A DNA stretch of 64,000 nt from assembly GCF_022430525.1 (NCBI RefSeq), contig NZ_CP092520.1, positions 496,001 through 560,000 on the forward strand. Direction: 5' to 3'. A program made the translations under genes and the position numbers. Below, piece by piece: positions 1-8,080 of the stretch; the first letter of the stretch is position 1, and each line of letters begins with the position of its first letter. Source of the DNA: Cetobacterium somerae. Its GTDB lineage: Bacteria; Fusobacteriota; Fusobacteriia; Fusobacteriales; Fusobacteriaceae. The notes under the pieces are model-generated. The model saw only the letters and a list, made by a program, of their open reading frames with translations, searched no databases and was not told the origin of the DNA.

Positions 1-509
1 CTACTCTTATAACAGTTTTATCTATTGGAAGTATTGGACTTATATTCTGGAAAAAACCAATTTTTTACTATTTAACCATTCCATTTTTTATCTTATTAGT
101 CTACCTTTTTAAAGATAGATTAATTGATAAAAAAAATTTCAAAAAAAAAGTTATTTATTTAAGTGGTTTTTTACTACTAATAGTTAATTGTAATTTAACA
201 TGGATTATCGAAAATGAAGTTCGTAACAAGAATAATTCTAATTTAGTTCCCTTAGAAATTTTGCAAAAGAATAATAAGCTATTTCATATATATTCAAATG
301 ATTTTACTATTGAAGATGTTTGGAGTGTAGGACAAGATATTCATTTCTTAGATGACAATACCATTCTTCCTGAAAAATTTTATATTTTATCTAAAAATTC
401 AAAATTTGATTTAGAAAATAATTATAATATAGAATATAAAGAAACTTATAGTCGATTTAAAGATGATGATGACTTAATATATATTTATAAAATTACTAAT
501 AATAAATGA
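1..509 (+). CDS. C-terminal part of a membrane protein, possibly a GT39/ArnT-like glycosyltransferase (5' end outside window)
   Basis: The reading frame is open from base 3 to the TGA at 507-509, so this is the end of a gene that starts before the window. A TTG at 261 is only an internal codon. The visible part has a hydrophobic helix (about codons 1-15), a second helix (about codons 20-36), a Lys/Asn-rich loop, a third hydrophobic stretch ending in LLLIVNCN, and then about 110 mostly polar residues without membrane segments. A run of helices followed by a soluble tail containing FYILSKN and a C-terminal tyrosine-rich strand resembles the end of ArnT/PMT-type (GT39) glycosyltransferases, but the catalytic N-terminus is not visible. 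The family call is a guess; that it is a partial integral membrane protein is secure. Confidence 0.6.
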   Translation, partial: TLITVLSIGSIGLIFWKKPIFYYLTIPFFILLVYLFKDRLIDKKNFKKKVIYLSGFLLLIVNCNLTWIIENEVRNKNNSNLVPLEILQKNNKLFHIYSNDFTIEDVWSVGQDIHFLDDNTILPEKFYILSKNSKFDLENNYNIEYKETYSRFKDDDDLIYIYKITNNK

Positions 510-513
510 TCTT

Positions 514-550
514 AATTCAAAGAGATAATACTATCTCTTTGAATTTTATT
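514..550. terminator. Bidirectional Rho-independent terminator
   Basis: A 13-bp perfect stem pairs 514-526 with 533-545 around a 6-base loop, with T-rich sequence on the right and A-rich sequence on the left. It lies between the convergent membrane-protein fragment and the methyltransferase gene and touches the latter's stop codon. Confidence 0.8.
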
Positions 551-1142
551 TTTCAGCTATAATTAATCTAACTACATCACTTAACATAATATTCTTACTT
601 GTAACTTTTGAAAATCCTGCTTCTCTAATAGTCTTTTCCGTTTCTCTTAATAAAGATGTTCCTAAAATTAATTTTGTAAAAATATTCAAAACTCTTAATC
701 CTATGTTAATTATAAAGTTCTTACTTTTCATGTGCTCTATAAAAACTGCTTTTCCACCTTTTTTCAAAACTCGATACACTTCATTTATTCCCTTCTTAGG
801 ATTAGGTATAGTACAAAAAACACAAGAAGAAAATACTGAATCAAATGTTTCATCTGAAAAGCTCATATTTTCAATATCCATTTCTAATAATTTTACATTC
901 TCTAATCCCAATAACTTTGCTTTTTTCTTTGCTATATTTAACATTCCAACAGAGAAATCTATACCTGTTACATCCGATTTTTTTTCATAATACTTTAAAC
1001 ATGCACCACTTCCTATTCCAATTTCAAGAATTTTACCTTTTAATATTTGAACAGCTTCTTTTTTTATTTCATTCATAGGCATTCTTTCTTCTAATTTATC
1101 AAAAATATTTGCAATTCTACTATATTTATCTTTAGTTTCCAT
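546..1142 (-). CDS. Class I SAM-dependent methyltransferase (Methyltransf_11/UbiE-like)
   Basis: A 198-residue cytoplasmic protein with the Rossmann-type SAM fold. Motif I is ILEIGIGSGACL (about residues 38-49), an acidic ribose-binding residue follows in VTGIDFS (about 58-64), motif II surrounds the LLEMDIE stretch, and VLKKGGKAVFIEHMKS is the usual post-motif region after helix D. The size and the IEHM sequence fit the UbiE / phospholipid-methyltransferase-like group. The substrate cannot be told from sequence; a small lipid or quinone-type acceptor is possible. The start is supported by TAGGAGAA about 6 bases upstream. It is divergent from the DUF523 gene at 1230. Confidence 0.8.
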   Translation of the reverse strand: METKDKYSRIANIFDKLEERMPMNEIKKEAVQILKGKILEIGIGSGACLKYYEKKSDVTGIDFSVGMLNIAKKKAKLLGLENVKLLEMDIENMSFSDETFDSVFSSCVFCTIPNPKKGINEVYRVLKKGGKAVFIEHMKSKNFIINIGLRVLNIFTKLILGTSLLRETEKTIREAGFSKVTSKNIMLSDVVRLIIAEK

Positions 1143-1229
1143 TTTAATTCTCCTATTTTTTATTTTTATTAAAGGAACTCTATTTCTTAATAGTATATAT
1201 TATCTAAACCCTATATACAAGGAGGCAAC

Positions 1230-2159
1230 ATGGAAAATCTTTTAAATAGAAAATTAAGATTGGGAATCGCAGCGTGTCAATTTGGTTCTAAAGTTAGATA
1301 TAACGGAAAAGGAATAGATTTGACTCAAGCTTTAGGAAGAGACCGTGGACAATTCATTTGGACTCCTGTTTGTCCTGAAATTATGAGTGGAATGGGAGTT
1401 CCTAGACCAAGTATTAAACTTTCAGGAGGAAATGGATTTGATTTTTGGAATGGAAAAGCAAATATAAAAAATAAAGAGGGAGAAAACCGAAATGAGATGG
1501 TTCGAAAAGGTGCTATCGCTTGTCTTGAAACTTTAGAAAGAGCAAATATTGATGCTTATATATTTATGGAGGGAAGTCCTTCTTGCGGAGTTTATAGAAC
1601 AAGTTTAAAAAATCAGCGTCTTGGAAATCCACCAGGAGTCTTTGGTGCATTACTTTTAGAAAGAAATATTTTTTTAATTAGTTCAATTGATTTACAAAGT
1701 CCTATCAGATGGTGGGATTGGAAAAGACGATTGGTTGCTTTTGTTTGGATTAAAGAGCAAAATATCAACTCAATTGACATTTTAAAAGAAATTTGGGACA
1801 AAGTTAAATATGTTTTATATGAATTACACGAAGAAGAAGCAACTAAAATAAGAGATCAAATAAGATTAATTACAAATGAAAATAAGGATGTACCTGATGA
1901 AACATTTACTTTTCTTAAAAACACTATTTTAGACCTTTTAAGAAAACCTGCCGAATTAGAAAATATAAAAAAATGCTTATGGACTAATTATGTTAACTTA
2001 AAAGAAAAAGAAAATATTGAAGTAAAAGAGATTTTCGAACCTCATATTTTAAGAAATATGACACATATAGCACAAGAACTCCTTGGAGTTGAAATTGAAG
2101 CTAGGAAAAAAAATATTTTATTTAGAAGCTCTCCAATCAATTATAAGCCTGATAGATAA
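1230..2159 (+). CDS. DUF523/TudS-type iron-sulfur protein with an unassigned C-terminal domain
   Basis: 309 residues. The N-terminal ~150 residues match DUF523, the family of thiouracil desulfidase TudS. Three spaced cysteines are visible: C16 in AACQFG, C48 in PVCPE and C119 in GSPSCG. In TudS, three such cysteines hold a [4Fe-4S] cluster that removes sulfur from thiopyrimidines. RYNGKG, PRP and the SPSCG signature also fit. Family members are often about 150 residues, or carry a C-terminal DUF1722 (YbgA) domain. Here the C-terminal ~155 residues begin with a Trp/Arg-rich patch (SPIRWWDWKRR) and continue as charged helices that I do not recognise as DUF1722. An AAGGAGG sequence precedes the ATG. 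A TudS-like desulfidase role is family knowledge; the activity of this fused form is unknown. Confidence 0.72.
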   Translation: MENLLNRKLRLGIAACQFGSKVRYNGKGIDLTQALGRDRGQFIWTPVCPEIMSGMGVPRPSIKLSGGNGFDFWNGKANIKNKEGENRNEMVRKGAIACLETLERANIDAYIFMEGSPSCGVYRTSLKNQRLGNPPGVFGALLLERNIFLISSIDLQSPIRWWDWKRRLVAFVWIKEQNINSIDILKEIWDKVKYVLYELHEEEATKIRDQIRLITNENKDVPDETFTFLKNTILDLLRKPAELENIKKCLWTNYVNLKEKENIEVKEIFEPHILRNMTHIAQELLGVEIEARKKNILFRSSPINYKPDR

Positions 2160-2190
2160 TTTATTTTTATAAATAATTTAAACAAAAAAA

Positions 2191-2228
2191 GAAAAAAGAC
2201 TGCGTCTACTCAGTCTTTTCTCTTTTTC
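2191..2228. terminator. Rho-independent terminator after the DUF523 gene
   Basis: A stem pairs 2193-2202 with 2211-2220 (AAAGACTG/CAGTCTTT core) and is followed by a T-rich run. A-rich sequence on the other side lets it also serve the convergent small exported-protein gene. Confidence 0.75.
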
Positions 2229-2259
2229 ACTTTATTATCCACACTTTATCTAAAATAGT

Positions 2260-2502
2260 TTATCTCATTTTATTTATAACAAAATTAACATTTTTTCCAC
2301 TTACCTCTGCAAGCTCTTCTTCATCAATAGGCATAATTTTTGATACATTATTCTCATAATTAAATATCTCTTGTGTCTTAGTGATTACAGAATTTTTTAA
2401 AGAAGATTGGTTATTCTCAGTTTCCTTACTTTTTAACCCTCTTGCATATATATTCATTGCTAACAACAATCCTACTATAATATATACAATTTTCTTACTC
2501 AT
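2260..2502 (-). CDS. Small exported protein of unknown function
   Basis: 80 residues. The N-terminus is a typical signal peptide or signal anchor (KK, then the hydrophobic run IVYIIVGLLLAMNIYA, with a plausible signal peptidase I site after YA-R at about residue 21). The mature part is short, polar and Asn/Ser/Glu-rich, ending in EEELAEVSGKNVNFVINKMR. There are no cysteines and no lipobox. The EELAEVSG segment looks like a double-glycine bacteriocin leader, but it sits at the C-terminus and lacks GG, so I do not call it a bacteriocin. The ribosome binding site (GGAGG, 6 bases upstream) supports a real gene. No neighbour suggests its role. Confidence 0.5.
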   Translation of the reverse strand: MSKKIVYIIVGLLLAMNIYARGLKSKETENNQSSLKNSVITKTQEIFNYENNVSKIMPIDEEELAEVSGKNVNFVINKMR

Positions 2503-2660
2503 TTTAATCTGCCTCCATATATTTCATATAATGTAAATATACAGCTTTTCATATAAAATGTCAATGTCATTATATAAATAATGAATGATACAACTATTTA
2601 TAAAATAAATAGTTTATATATTTTTTATTTATGTTTTGTTAAATCACATTTAATTTATTT

Positions 2661-2942
2661 TTAGTACTGTTTAAGTATTTTTTCTACATCTTCATAGCGA
2701 ACTTTTCCTTTCAATAAAACCTCTTCCATTTTCTCATCTTTTAGCTTATATACACTATTGCAAGAGTTACAAGCTATTATATATTTCTTTTTTAAAGTAA
2801 TTATCGGTATAAAAAAAATTTCAAAAACTCTTCTCAATGCGAATAATTGAACCTTTTCTGATAAACATCCTGTACACTCAAAATCAACTTCTCTTAATTT
2901 TTCTTCTGAATCTTTTAAACCGAATATCCCAACAAATATCAT
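2661..2942 (-). CDS. Small zinc-ribbon family protein at the end of the cobalamin operon
   Basis: 93 residues from the chosen ATG. Two Cys pairs, CTGC and CNSC, about 37 residues apart form a four-Cys zinc-ribbon arrangement (zinc_ribbon_15-like), with a hydrophobic FFIPIITLKKKY segment between them. An ATG 21 bases upstream also keeps the frame open, but the AAGGGGG sequence sits between the two ATGs, so the second (2942) is the likely start. It follows cbiJ directly and is probably on the same transcript. Nothing in the family links it to B12 synthesis. Confidence 0.62.
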   Translation of the reverse strand: MIFVGIFGLKDSEEKLREVDFECTGCLSEKVQLFALRRVFEIFFIPIITLKKKYIIACNSCNSVYKLKDEKMEEVLLKGKVRYEDVEKILKQY

Positions 2943-2963
2943 TTCATTTCCCCCTTCAAGCAT

Positions 2964-3704
2964 TTAAATAATATATTTTATAAGTTTTTCTATATGAGAA
3001 AATACAACTGGATATTCTACATTAGGTCTAGATAACATTATAGATATAGCTCCAATATCTTTTGCGCTCTCTATTTTTTCTCTTTCCCCACCAGTATTCC
3101 CACCTTTTTTACTTACAATATATTTTATATTAAGTTGCCTCATCATTGCAACATTTAATTCTTTAGAAAATGGCCCTTGCATAGCTATAATATTTTTAGG
3201 CAGAACTCCTAAATCTTCAGCTTTTTTTATCATCTCCCATTTAGGAAGTATTCTAAAATATATATTTGATTTATTTTTTATATTTTCAAATTTATGAAGA
3301 TTATTACTTCCTAAGGTTACTAAAATATTTCCTTCTAAACTTTCTAAATATTCTATCATAAACTCTAGCTCAGAAAATTCTATAACTCCATCTTCAGAAA
3401 CTAAGTTCTCTCTTTCAAACCTTATATAATCAATCTCTTTTACTCTTGAACATTCAATGGCATTTCTAGAAACTTCTTCTGCATACGGATGAGATAAATC
3501 AATAATTTTATTGATACTATTTTCTTCTATAAATTTATTCATCCCTTCTAAATCTAATCTTTTACAAAATACCTTTATATCTTCTATATTTTCAAGTAAT
3601 TTTCCACCATACTCTGTTGCTGTTGTTACAACTAACTTTTCTTTAAAAGGAAAGGACTCTATAAAATCTCTAGAGTCCTTTGTTCCACCTATAACCCAAA
3701 TCAT
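2964..3704 (-). CDS. cbiJ: Precorrin-6A / cobalt-precorrin-6A reductase (CbiJ/CobK)
   Basis: 246 residues. It reduces the macrocycle of (cobalt-)precorrin-6A to -6B with NAD(P)H. The N-terminal MIWVIGGTKDSRDF matches the family's glycine-rich GGT(x)S/D start. IDLSHPYAEEVSRNA (about 67-81) is the conserved D(A/L)(T/S)HP(Y/F)A motif, and a second GSNNLHKF/RILP segment follows near 133-155. It is the last biosynthetic gene of the operon and overlaps cbiH by four bases (ATGA-type), which suggests translational coupling. Length and motifs are typical. Confidence 0.9.
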   Translation of the reverse strand: MIWVIGGTKDSRDFIESFPFKEKLVVTTATEYGGKLLENIEDIKVFCKRLDLEGMNKFIEENSINKIIDLSHPYAEEVSRNAIECSRVKEIDYIRFERENLVSEDGVIEFSELEFMIEYLESLEGNILVTLGSNNLHKFENIKNKSNIYFRILPKWEMIKKAEDLGVLPKNIIAMQGPFSKELNVAMMRQLNIKYIVSKKGGNTGGEREKIESAKDIGAISIMLSRPNVEYPVVFSHIEKLIKYII

Positions 3705-4432
3705 ATATGATATCCTCTTGGAGTTATCATTCTATCATTAGAAACATATGTCTTTGAGTTTCCTATTATAACAACTGTAAACATGTCTATTTCATGATTT
3801 AAGAAGTCTTCTAAGTTTGTTAAAGTATAATTCTCATCTTCTCTTCCAACATGTCTTAATAGCGCAACTGGAGTCTCTGGTGCTTTATGTTTTAACATTA
3901 ATTCTCTTGCTTCAACTATTTGAGTTGTTCTTCCCTTACTTTTCGGGTTATAAAGAGATATAATAAAGTCTCCTTCTGCAGCCTTATCAATTCTTTTTGT
4001 TATTACATCCCAATCAGTTAATAAATCACTTAAACTTATTGTTGCATGATCATGCATTAGTGGTGCTCCCACAACTGCTGCTCCAGCTACTGATGATGTT
4101 ACTCCAGGAACAACCTCAACTTCATATCCCTCTTTTTGAGCTATTTCTATCATAATTCCAGCCATTCCATAAATTCCTGCATCTCCACTACTGATTAGCG
4201 CTACATCTTTTCCAGACTTAGCAATCTCTAATACTTGCTCACATCTAGCAACCTCTTTTTTCATTCCTGATACATAAAACTCTTTTTCTGCGAACTCATC
4301 TTTCACCAAATCTGTATAAGTTATATATCCTGCAATTACATCTACATTTTTTAAAACTCGATACGCTCTTACTGTTATATCATCCATATTTCCAGGACCA
4401 ATTCCTACAACATATATTTTACCTTTTTTCAT
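3701..4432 (-). CDS. cbiH: Precorrin-3B / cobalt-factor III C17-methyltransferase (CbiH/CobJ)
   Basis: About 243 residues. It uses SAM to methylate C17 and drive ring contraction in corrin synthesis. The tetrapyrrole methylase signature YVVGIGPGNMDDITVRA is at the N-terminus, followed by SSGDAGIYGMAG and the PGVTSSVAGAAVVGAPLMHD segment typical of CbiH. An upstream ATG extends the frame by six codons, but AGGAGAG lies between the two, favouring the start at 4432. That start falls inside the end of cbiG, so the two genes overlap by 14 bases. Confidence 0.92.
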   Translation of the reverse strand: MKKGKIYVVGIGPGNMDDITVRAYRVLKNVDVIAGYITYTDLVKDEFAEKEFYVSGMKKEVARCEQVLEIAKSGKDVALISSGDAGIYGMAGIMIEIAQKEGYEVEVVPGVTSSVAGAAVVGAPLMHDHATISLSDLLTDWDVITKRIDKAAEGDFIISLYNPKSKGRTTQIVEARELMLKHKAPETPVALLRHVGREDENYTLTNLEDFLNHEIDMFTVVIIGNSKTYVSNDRMITPRGYHI

Positions 4433-5405
4433 AAATAAATCTCTCCTCATAAATGGAAATTGTCATTCCATCTTTTTTTGCTTTTATCTCTATAAATTTC
4501 CCATCTTTACTTGATGTTAAATATGCACATGGCTCTGAAACAGCTTTTACACCTATCTCTTTTTTTACAAATTCAGATCCATGAAACATATCTTCTACTG
4601 TTAATATCTCTTCTCTACTAACAATTTTCAACTCTTTTCCAAGCTCTCTAGCAGTTTCAATAATTCCTTTTTCATCTGCTTTTAAATCTACTGTTGCAAA
4701 ATGCTTTATGCTTTTAAGTGAAAGATTATGTTTTTTTAATGTTTCTATTAAAAATTCATAAACTTTTTCTTTTTCAATTCCTCTTCTTGAACCTATTCCT
4801 ATAACTAAATTTTCAGGATATAAATGTACAATTTCTAAATTTTCTTTATTAGAAATAACCATAACACCTTCTGGATTTTCATTGCATATATTTTTAGGAA
4901 GACTTAATTCAACGTTTTTTCCATCTACTATTAATGATGTAACCTTTTTAGCAGCTTCTAATGATTTTAAATTACACTTTAATTTCTGAGACAAAGTATC
5001 TACTGCAATTTTTCCAGTCACATCTGAACTAGTTGTTATGATTGGAACTAATCCAAATATTTCATGAAGATTTTGAGTTAAATCATTTGCCCCTCCTAAA
5101 TGTCCAGAGAGAAGAGAAATTACAAAATTCATTCCTTCATCTATTACAACTACTGCTGGATCAACATCTTTAGATTTTATTAAAGAGGCAATTTTACGAA
5201 TAACAATTCCTGTTGCCATTATAAAAATATGTCCATCGTATTTATTGAAAGCTTCATTTAACTCTTCAGTAAAGTTTTCTATCTGAATAGTATTATCTAT
5301 TTTAAATTTTGAAAGAGTAAATACATCTACCCCTTCAATTTTATTTTTAATCTCTACTCCATTTAGACCTGCTCCTCTTGTTACAGCCCAAACTGCTAAT
5401 TTCAT
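4419..5405 (-). CDS. cbiG: Cobalt-precorrin-5A hydrolase (CbiG)
   Basis: 328 residues. CbiG opens the delta-lactone ring of cobalt-precorrin-5A, releasing acetaldehyde; its presence marks the anaerobic, cobalt-early route. The N-terminal region has WAVTRGAGLNG, the central CbiG core carries MATGIVIRKIA (about 63-73) and LSGHLGGAND (about 99-108), and the C-terminal domain carries the GIGSRRG segment. Domain order (CbiG_N, mid, C) and length are normal. The start ATG overlaps the cbiF stop by one base. Confidence 0.93.
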   Translation of the reverse strand: MKLAVWAVTRGAGLNGVEIKNKIEGVDVFTLSKFKIDNTIQIENFTEELNEAFNKYDGHIFIMATGIVIRKIASLIKSKDVDPAVVVIDEGMNFVISLLSGHLGGANDLTQNLHEIFGLVPIITTSSDVTGKIAVDTLSQKLKCNLKSLEAAKKVTSLIVDGKNVELSLPKNICNENPEGVMVISNKENLEIVHLYPENLVIGIGSRRGIEKEKVYEFLIETLKKHNLSLKSIKHFATVDLKADEKGIIETARELGKELKIVSREEILTVEDMFHGSEFVKKEIGVKAVSEPCAYLTSSKDGKFIEIKAKKDGMTISIYEERFIYEKR

Positions 5406-6166
5406 TACTTCTCTATTCCTTTTCTAAATTCATGTGTAAAATGCTTATCATATAATAAAGATTTTTCATATTTATCTCCTAAAAAATCTCCAACTAAAAT
5501 TTGAGCTGTTTTAGTTATATTCGCTTCTTTTACTTTTTCTTCAATTGTTTCTAAAGTTCCTAAAACAATCTTTTGATCTTCCCAAGTAGCTCTTTGAACA
5601 ACAGCTATTGGAGTAGTCATTGGATAATGTGTTGCCAATCTTTTTACAACATCACCTATCATATGTACCGATAAGAAAATAGCCATTGAAGCTCTATGAG
5701 AAGCTAAAGATTCTAAACTTTCTTTTTCTGGAACTGGTGTTCTTCCTTCCAATCTTGTACAAATTACAGTTTGAGAAATACTTGGTAAAGTAAATTCTTT
5801 TTTTACTGCTGCAGCAGATGCTAAAAACGAACTTACTCCTGGAATCACTTCATACTCTATTCCGTACTCATCTAACATATCCATCTGTTCTCTATGTGCT
5901 CCAAATATTGCTGGATCTCCTGTATGAACCCTGGCAACTTTTTTTCCTGCTTTTATCGCTTTAACAGTTACATCTATAACTTCTTCTAAAGTCATTGAAG
6001 CTGAATTATGAATCTCTGCTCCCTCTTTATGACATTCTATAACTTGTCTTGGAACTAAAGAGCCTGCATAAATTATTACATCCGCTTCTTTTACTAACCT
6101 TTGCCCTTTTACTGTAATTAACTCTGGATCCCCTGGTCCTGCCCCTATGAAATAAACTTTTTCCAT
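5405..6166 (-). CDS. cbiF: Precorrin-4 / cobalt-precorrin-4 C11-methyltransferase (CbiF/CobM)
   Basis: 253 residues, a tetrapyrrole methylase that adds the C11 methyl group from SAM. Visible motifs are VYFIGAGPGDPELITVKGQ at the N-terminus, VIIYAGSLVP (about 34-43, characteristic of CbiF/CobM), HTGDPAIFGAHREQM, and PGVSSFLASAAAVKKEFTLP. It overlaps the end of cbiL by 22 bases, consistent with tight co-translation. Confidence 0.93.
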   Translation of the reverse strand: MEKVYFIGAGPGDPELITVKGQRLVKEADVIIYAGSLVPRQVIECHKEGAEIHNSASMTLEEVIDVTVKAIKAGKKVARVHTGDPAIFGAHREQMDMLDEYGIEYEVIPGVSSFLASAAAVKKEFTLPSISQTVICTRLEGRTPVPEKESLESLASHRASMAIFLSVHMIGDVVKRLATHYPMTTPIAVVQRATWEDQKIVLGTLETIEEKVKEANITKTAQILVGDFLGDKYEKSLLYDKHFTHEFRKGIEK

Positions 6167-6870
6167 TGATTGATACCACCTTTTTTTAGTATTAATGTTG
6201 TAAAGTAAGGAATATCTTCCTCTTCCATTTTTGTTAAATCAAAATTTATCTCCTGTGTTTCTTTTCCACAGTTTGAAACCATTATTATATTTTCTAGATT
6301 TCCTGTAGCTTCTAGTCCAGCTCTAAGTTTGTCAAAATTTCTAGATACTTTCATAAATACGATATTATCTGCTGAGTTAATTTCACCGATAATATCAGTT
6401 TCTCCATTTAGTGATACAACTTTCAAAGATTCTTCTCCCATAACTAAAGGTAGGTTAAATCTCGAAGACATATCTGAAAATGATGATATTCCAGGAATTG
6501 TTTCTACAGGTATCATCCCATCTAAGTACTCAAGAATATAAACATATGTACTATATGTCATTGGATCTCCAATTGTTAAAAATCCAACTTTTTTTCCTGC
6601 TTTTAGATGCTCAACTATCATATCTGCATTTCTTTTTCTAAATTCTTTTCTAGCTTCTACACTTTTTAACATTGGAAACTCAACAAACAAAGTTTCTGCT
6701 CCCTCTTTTAAATACTCTCTAGCTATTTCGTATGCTGTACTTCCCTCAGCTTTTTTAGCCTCTGGTAAAACTACTACATCTAGCTCTTTAAAAGCTCTTA
6801 TAGCCTTTAGCGTTAACATTTCAGGATCTCCTACTCCCACTCCTATTCCATAAAACTTTGCTGTTGACAT
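6145..6870 (-). CDS. cbiL: Precorrin-2 / cobalt-factor II C20-methyltransferase (CbiL/CobI)
   Basis: 241 residues, the SAM-dependent methylase acting first on the dedicated corrin branch. FYGIGVGVGDPEMLTLKA is the N-terminal methylase signature with the GVGxGDPE variation seen in CbiL. The LTIGDPMTYSTY segment (about 101-112) and PGISSFSDMSSRFNLPL are also typical. The start overlaps the stop of cbiT by one base. Confidence 0.93.
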   Translation of the reverse strand: MSTAKFYGIGVGVGDPEMLTLKAIRAFKELDVVVLPEAKKAEGSTAYEIAREYLKEGAETLFVEFPMLKSVEARKEFRKRNADMIVEHLKAGKKVGFLTIGDPMTYSTYVYILEYLDGMIPVETIPGISSFSDMSSRFNLPLVMGEESLKVVSLNGETDIIGEINSADNIVFMKVSRNFDKLRAGLEATGNLENIIMVSNCGKETQEINFDLTKMEEEDIPYFTTLILKKGGINQWKKFIS

Positions 6871-7454
6871 TACTTTGTTTCCTCCTTATCTGCTGTTATT
6901 ATATATATTGGATTTTCTCCATACATCATTGTGTACGGACCTATACTCTTTCCTCTAGATACAACAACATTTACAACTTCTATATTTTTAAAATTTAAAT
7001 CTTTTAAAAGCTTTGTAGCATCTGCTAAAGTTTCTAAAGTTATCGCATTTATGACTACTCTAGAATTGTCTTTTGAATACTTAAGAAAATGTTCAAGTAT
7101 ATTTCTCATTGAACCTGTCGATCCACCTATAAACATCCTATCATATTGAATAGTCGGTATTGCTTCAGGAGCTCTTCCCACAATTACTTCTATATTATCT
7201 AATTTAAATCTATTTATATTTTCTTTTAAGGTCTCTATACCTTTTTCTTCCTTTTCAATAGCAAAAACATTTCCATTTCTTAAATATGTTGCAGCTTCTA
7301 TTCCTATACTTCCAGTTCCGGCACCAACATCTACTAAAATAGAATCATCTTGCAATTGTAATTTCGCTATAGAAATTGCTCTAATCTCTTGTTTTGTCAT
7401 AGGTAGTTCTTTTTGAACGAACTCTTTATCATAAATATGTCCCATTATTTTCAA
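6870..7454 (-). CDS. cbiT: Cobalt-precorrin-6B C15-methyltransferase, decarboxylating (CbiT)
   Basis: 194 residues. CbiT methylates C15 and decarboxylates the C12 acetate. The SAM motif DVGAGTGSIGIEAA (about 38-51), preceded by MTKQEIRAISIAKL, is the classic CbiT signature; MFIGGSTGS follows at about 106-114. It corresponds to the C-terminal half of fused CobL; here CbiE is separate. The frame begins with TTG at 7454, but an ATG three codons in (7445) is better spaced from AGAAAGG and may be the true start. It overlaps cbiE by four bases. Confidence 0.92.
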   Translation of the reverse strand: MKIMGHIYDKEFVQKELPMTKQEIRAISIAKLQLQDDSILVDVGAGTGSIGIEAATYLRNGNVFAIEKEEKGIETLKENINRFKLDNIEVIVGRAPEAIPTIQYDRMFIGGSTGSMRNILEHFLKYSKDNSRVVINAITLETLADATKLLKDLNFKNIEVVNVVVSRGKSIGPYTMMYGENPIYIITADKEETK

Positions 7455-8080
7455 ACCTTTCTTATAATTGTTACATTCATTTCATATTTTTTATTATACT
7501 TTTTATAATCACATACTAAAAACCTTGTAATAACTTCATCTTTATACGAAAGTCTCTCTCCAATAATTATTTCAGCATTTAAAATATTATTTTTAACAAG
7601 TGTTTTACTTATTTCAATTGGATTATTTTTTTCATCAGTTAGAAGTACTACTCCGCTTTTACTATTTTTAAATATTTCTACATAATCATTTTCTCTTCCA
7701 TGAACACTACAAAGTTGATAATGTTCCCAAGTCATCTCTATCCTAGAAAATAGATACTGAAAAGAAGATATTCCTGGAATAACATTAAACTTTTGTTCAG
7801 AAAAACTCTTTTTTAAATATGTAAGTAAACTATAATAACCTGTATCTCCCGAAACAATAAAGACTATATTTTTATCTAGATTTCTTAAAACAAACTCCTT
7901 CATTTCATCTAATTTTTTCATAATATAGATATATTGATTATTTAAAAGGGAGTCAATCTCTTCTAACTGCCTCTCTCCACCTATAACAACTTCAGAATTT
8001 TTTATTTTATCTATTCCTGCCTTTGTCATATAATCTAGATTTCCTGGTCCAAGTCCCACCACCGATATCTCTTTACTCAC
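7451..8080 (-). CDS. cbiE: Cobalt-precorrin-7 C5-methyltransferase (CbiE)
   Basis: 209 residues, a tetrapyrrole methylase. ISVVGLGPGNLDYMTKAG is the N-terminal signature, VSGDTGYYSLLTYL (about 76-89) and PGISSFQYLFSRI follow. VVIGGERQLEE (about 31-41) is typical of CbiE / CobL N-terminal domains. It sits between cbiD (8-base overlap) and cbiT, the usual CbiE-CbiT pairing that makes up CobL elsewhere. Confidence 0.92.
   Translation of the reverse strand: MSKEISVVGLGPGNLDYMTKAGIDKIKNSEVVIGGERQLEEIDSLLNNQYIYIMKKLDEMKEFVLRNLDKNIVFIVSGDTGYYSLLTYLKKSFSEQKFNVIPGISSFQYLFSRIEMTWEHYQLCSVHGRENDYVEIFKNSKSGVVLLTDEKNNPIEISKTLVKNNILNAEIIIGERLSYKDEVITRFLVCDYKKYNKKYEMNVTIIRKV

Noticed and set aside
261-509. 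A short 82-residue protein starting at TTG 261
   Set aside because: The frame is open to the window edge and the upstream part encodes hydrophobic helices, so this is the tail of a larger gene.
703-1078. Plus-strand frames of 77-95 residues opposite the methyltransferase gene
   Set aside because: Antisense shadows of a clear coding region; no ribosome binding site and low-complexity Phe/Ser/Leu-rich products.
2592-2614. AACTATTTA/TAAATAGTT inverted repeat after the zinc-ribbon gene, possible cob operon terminator
   Set aside because: All A/T stem apart from one pair per arm, without a T-run in the operon's direction; too weak to call.
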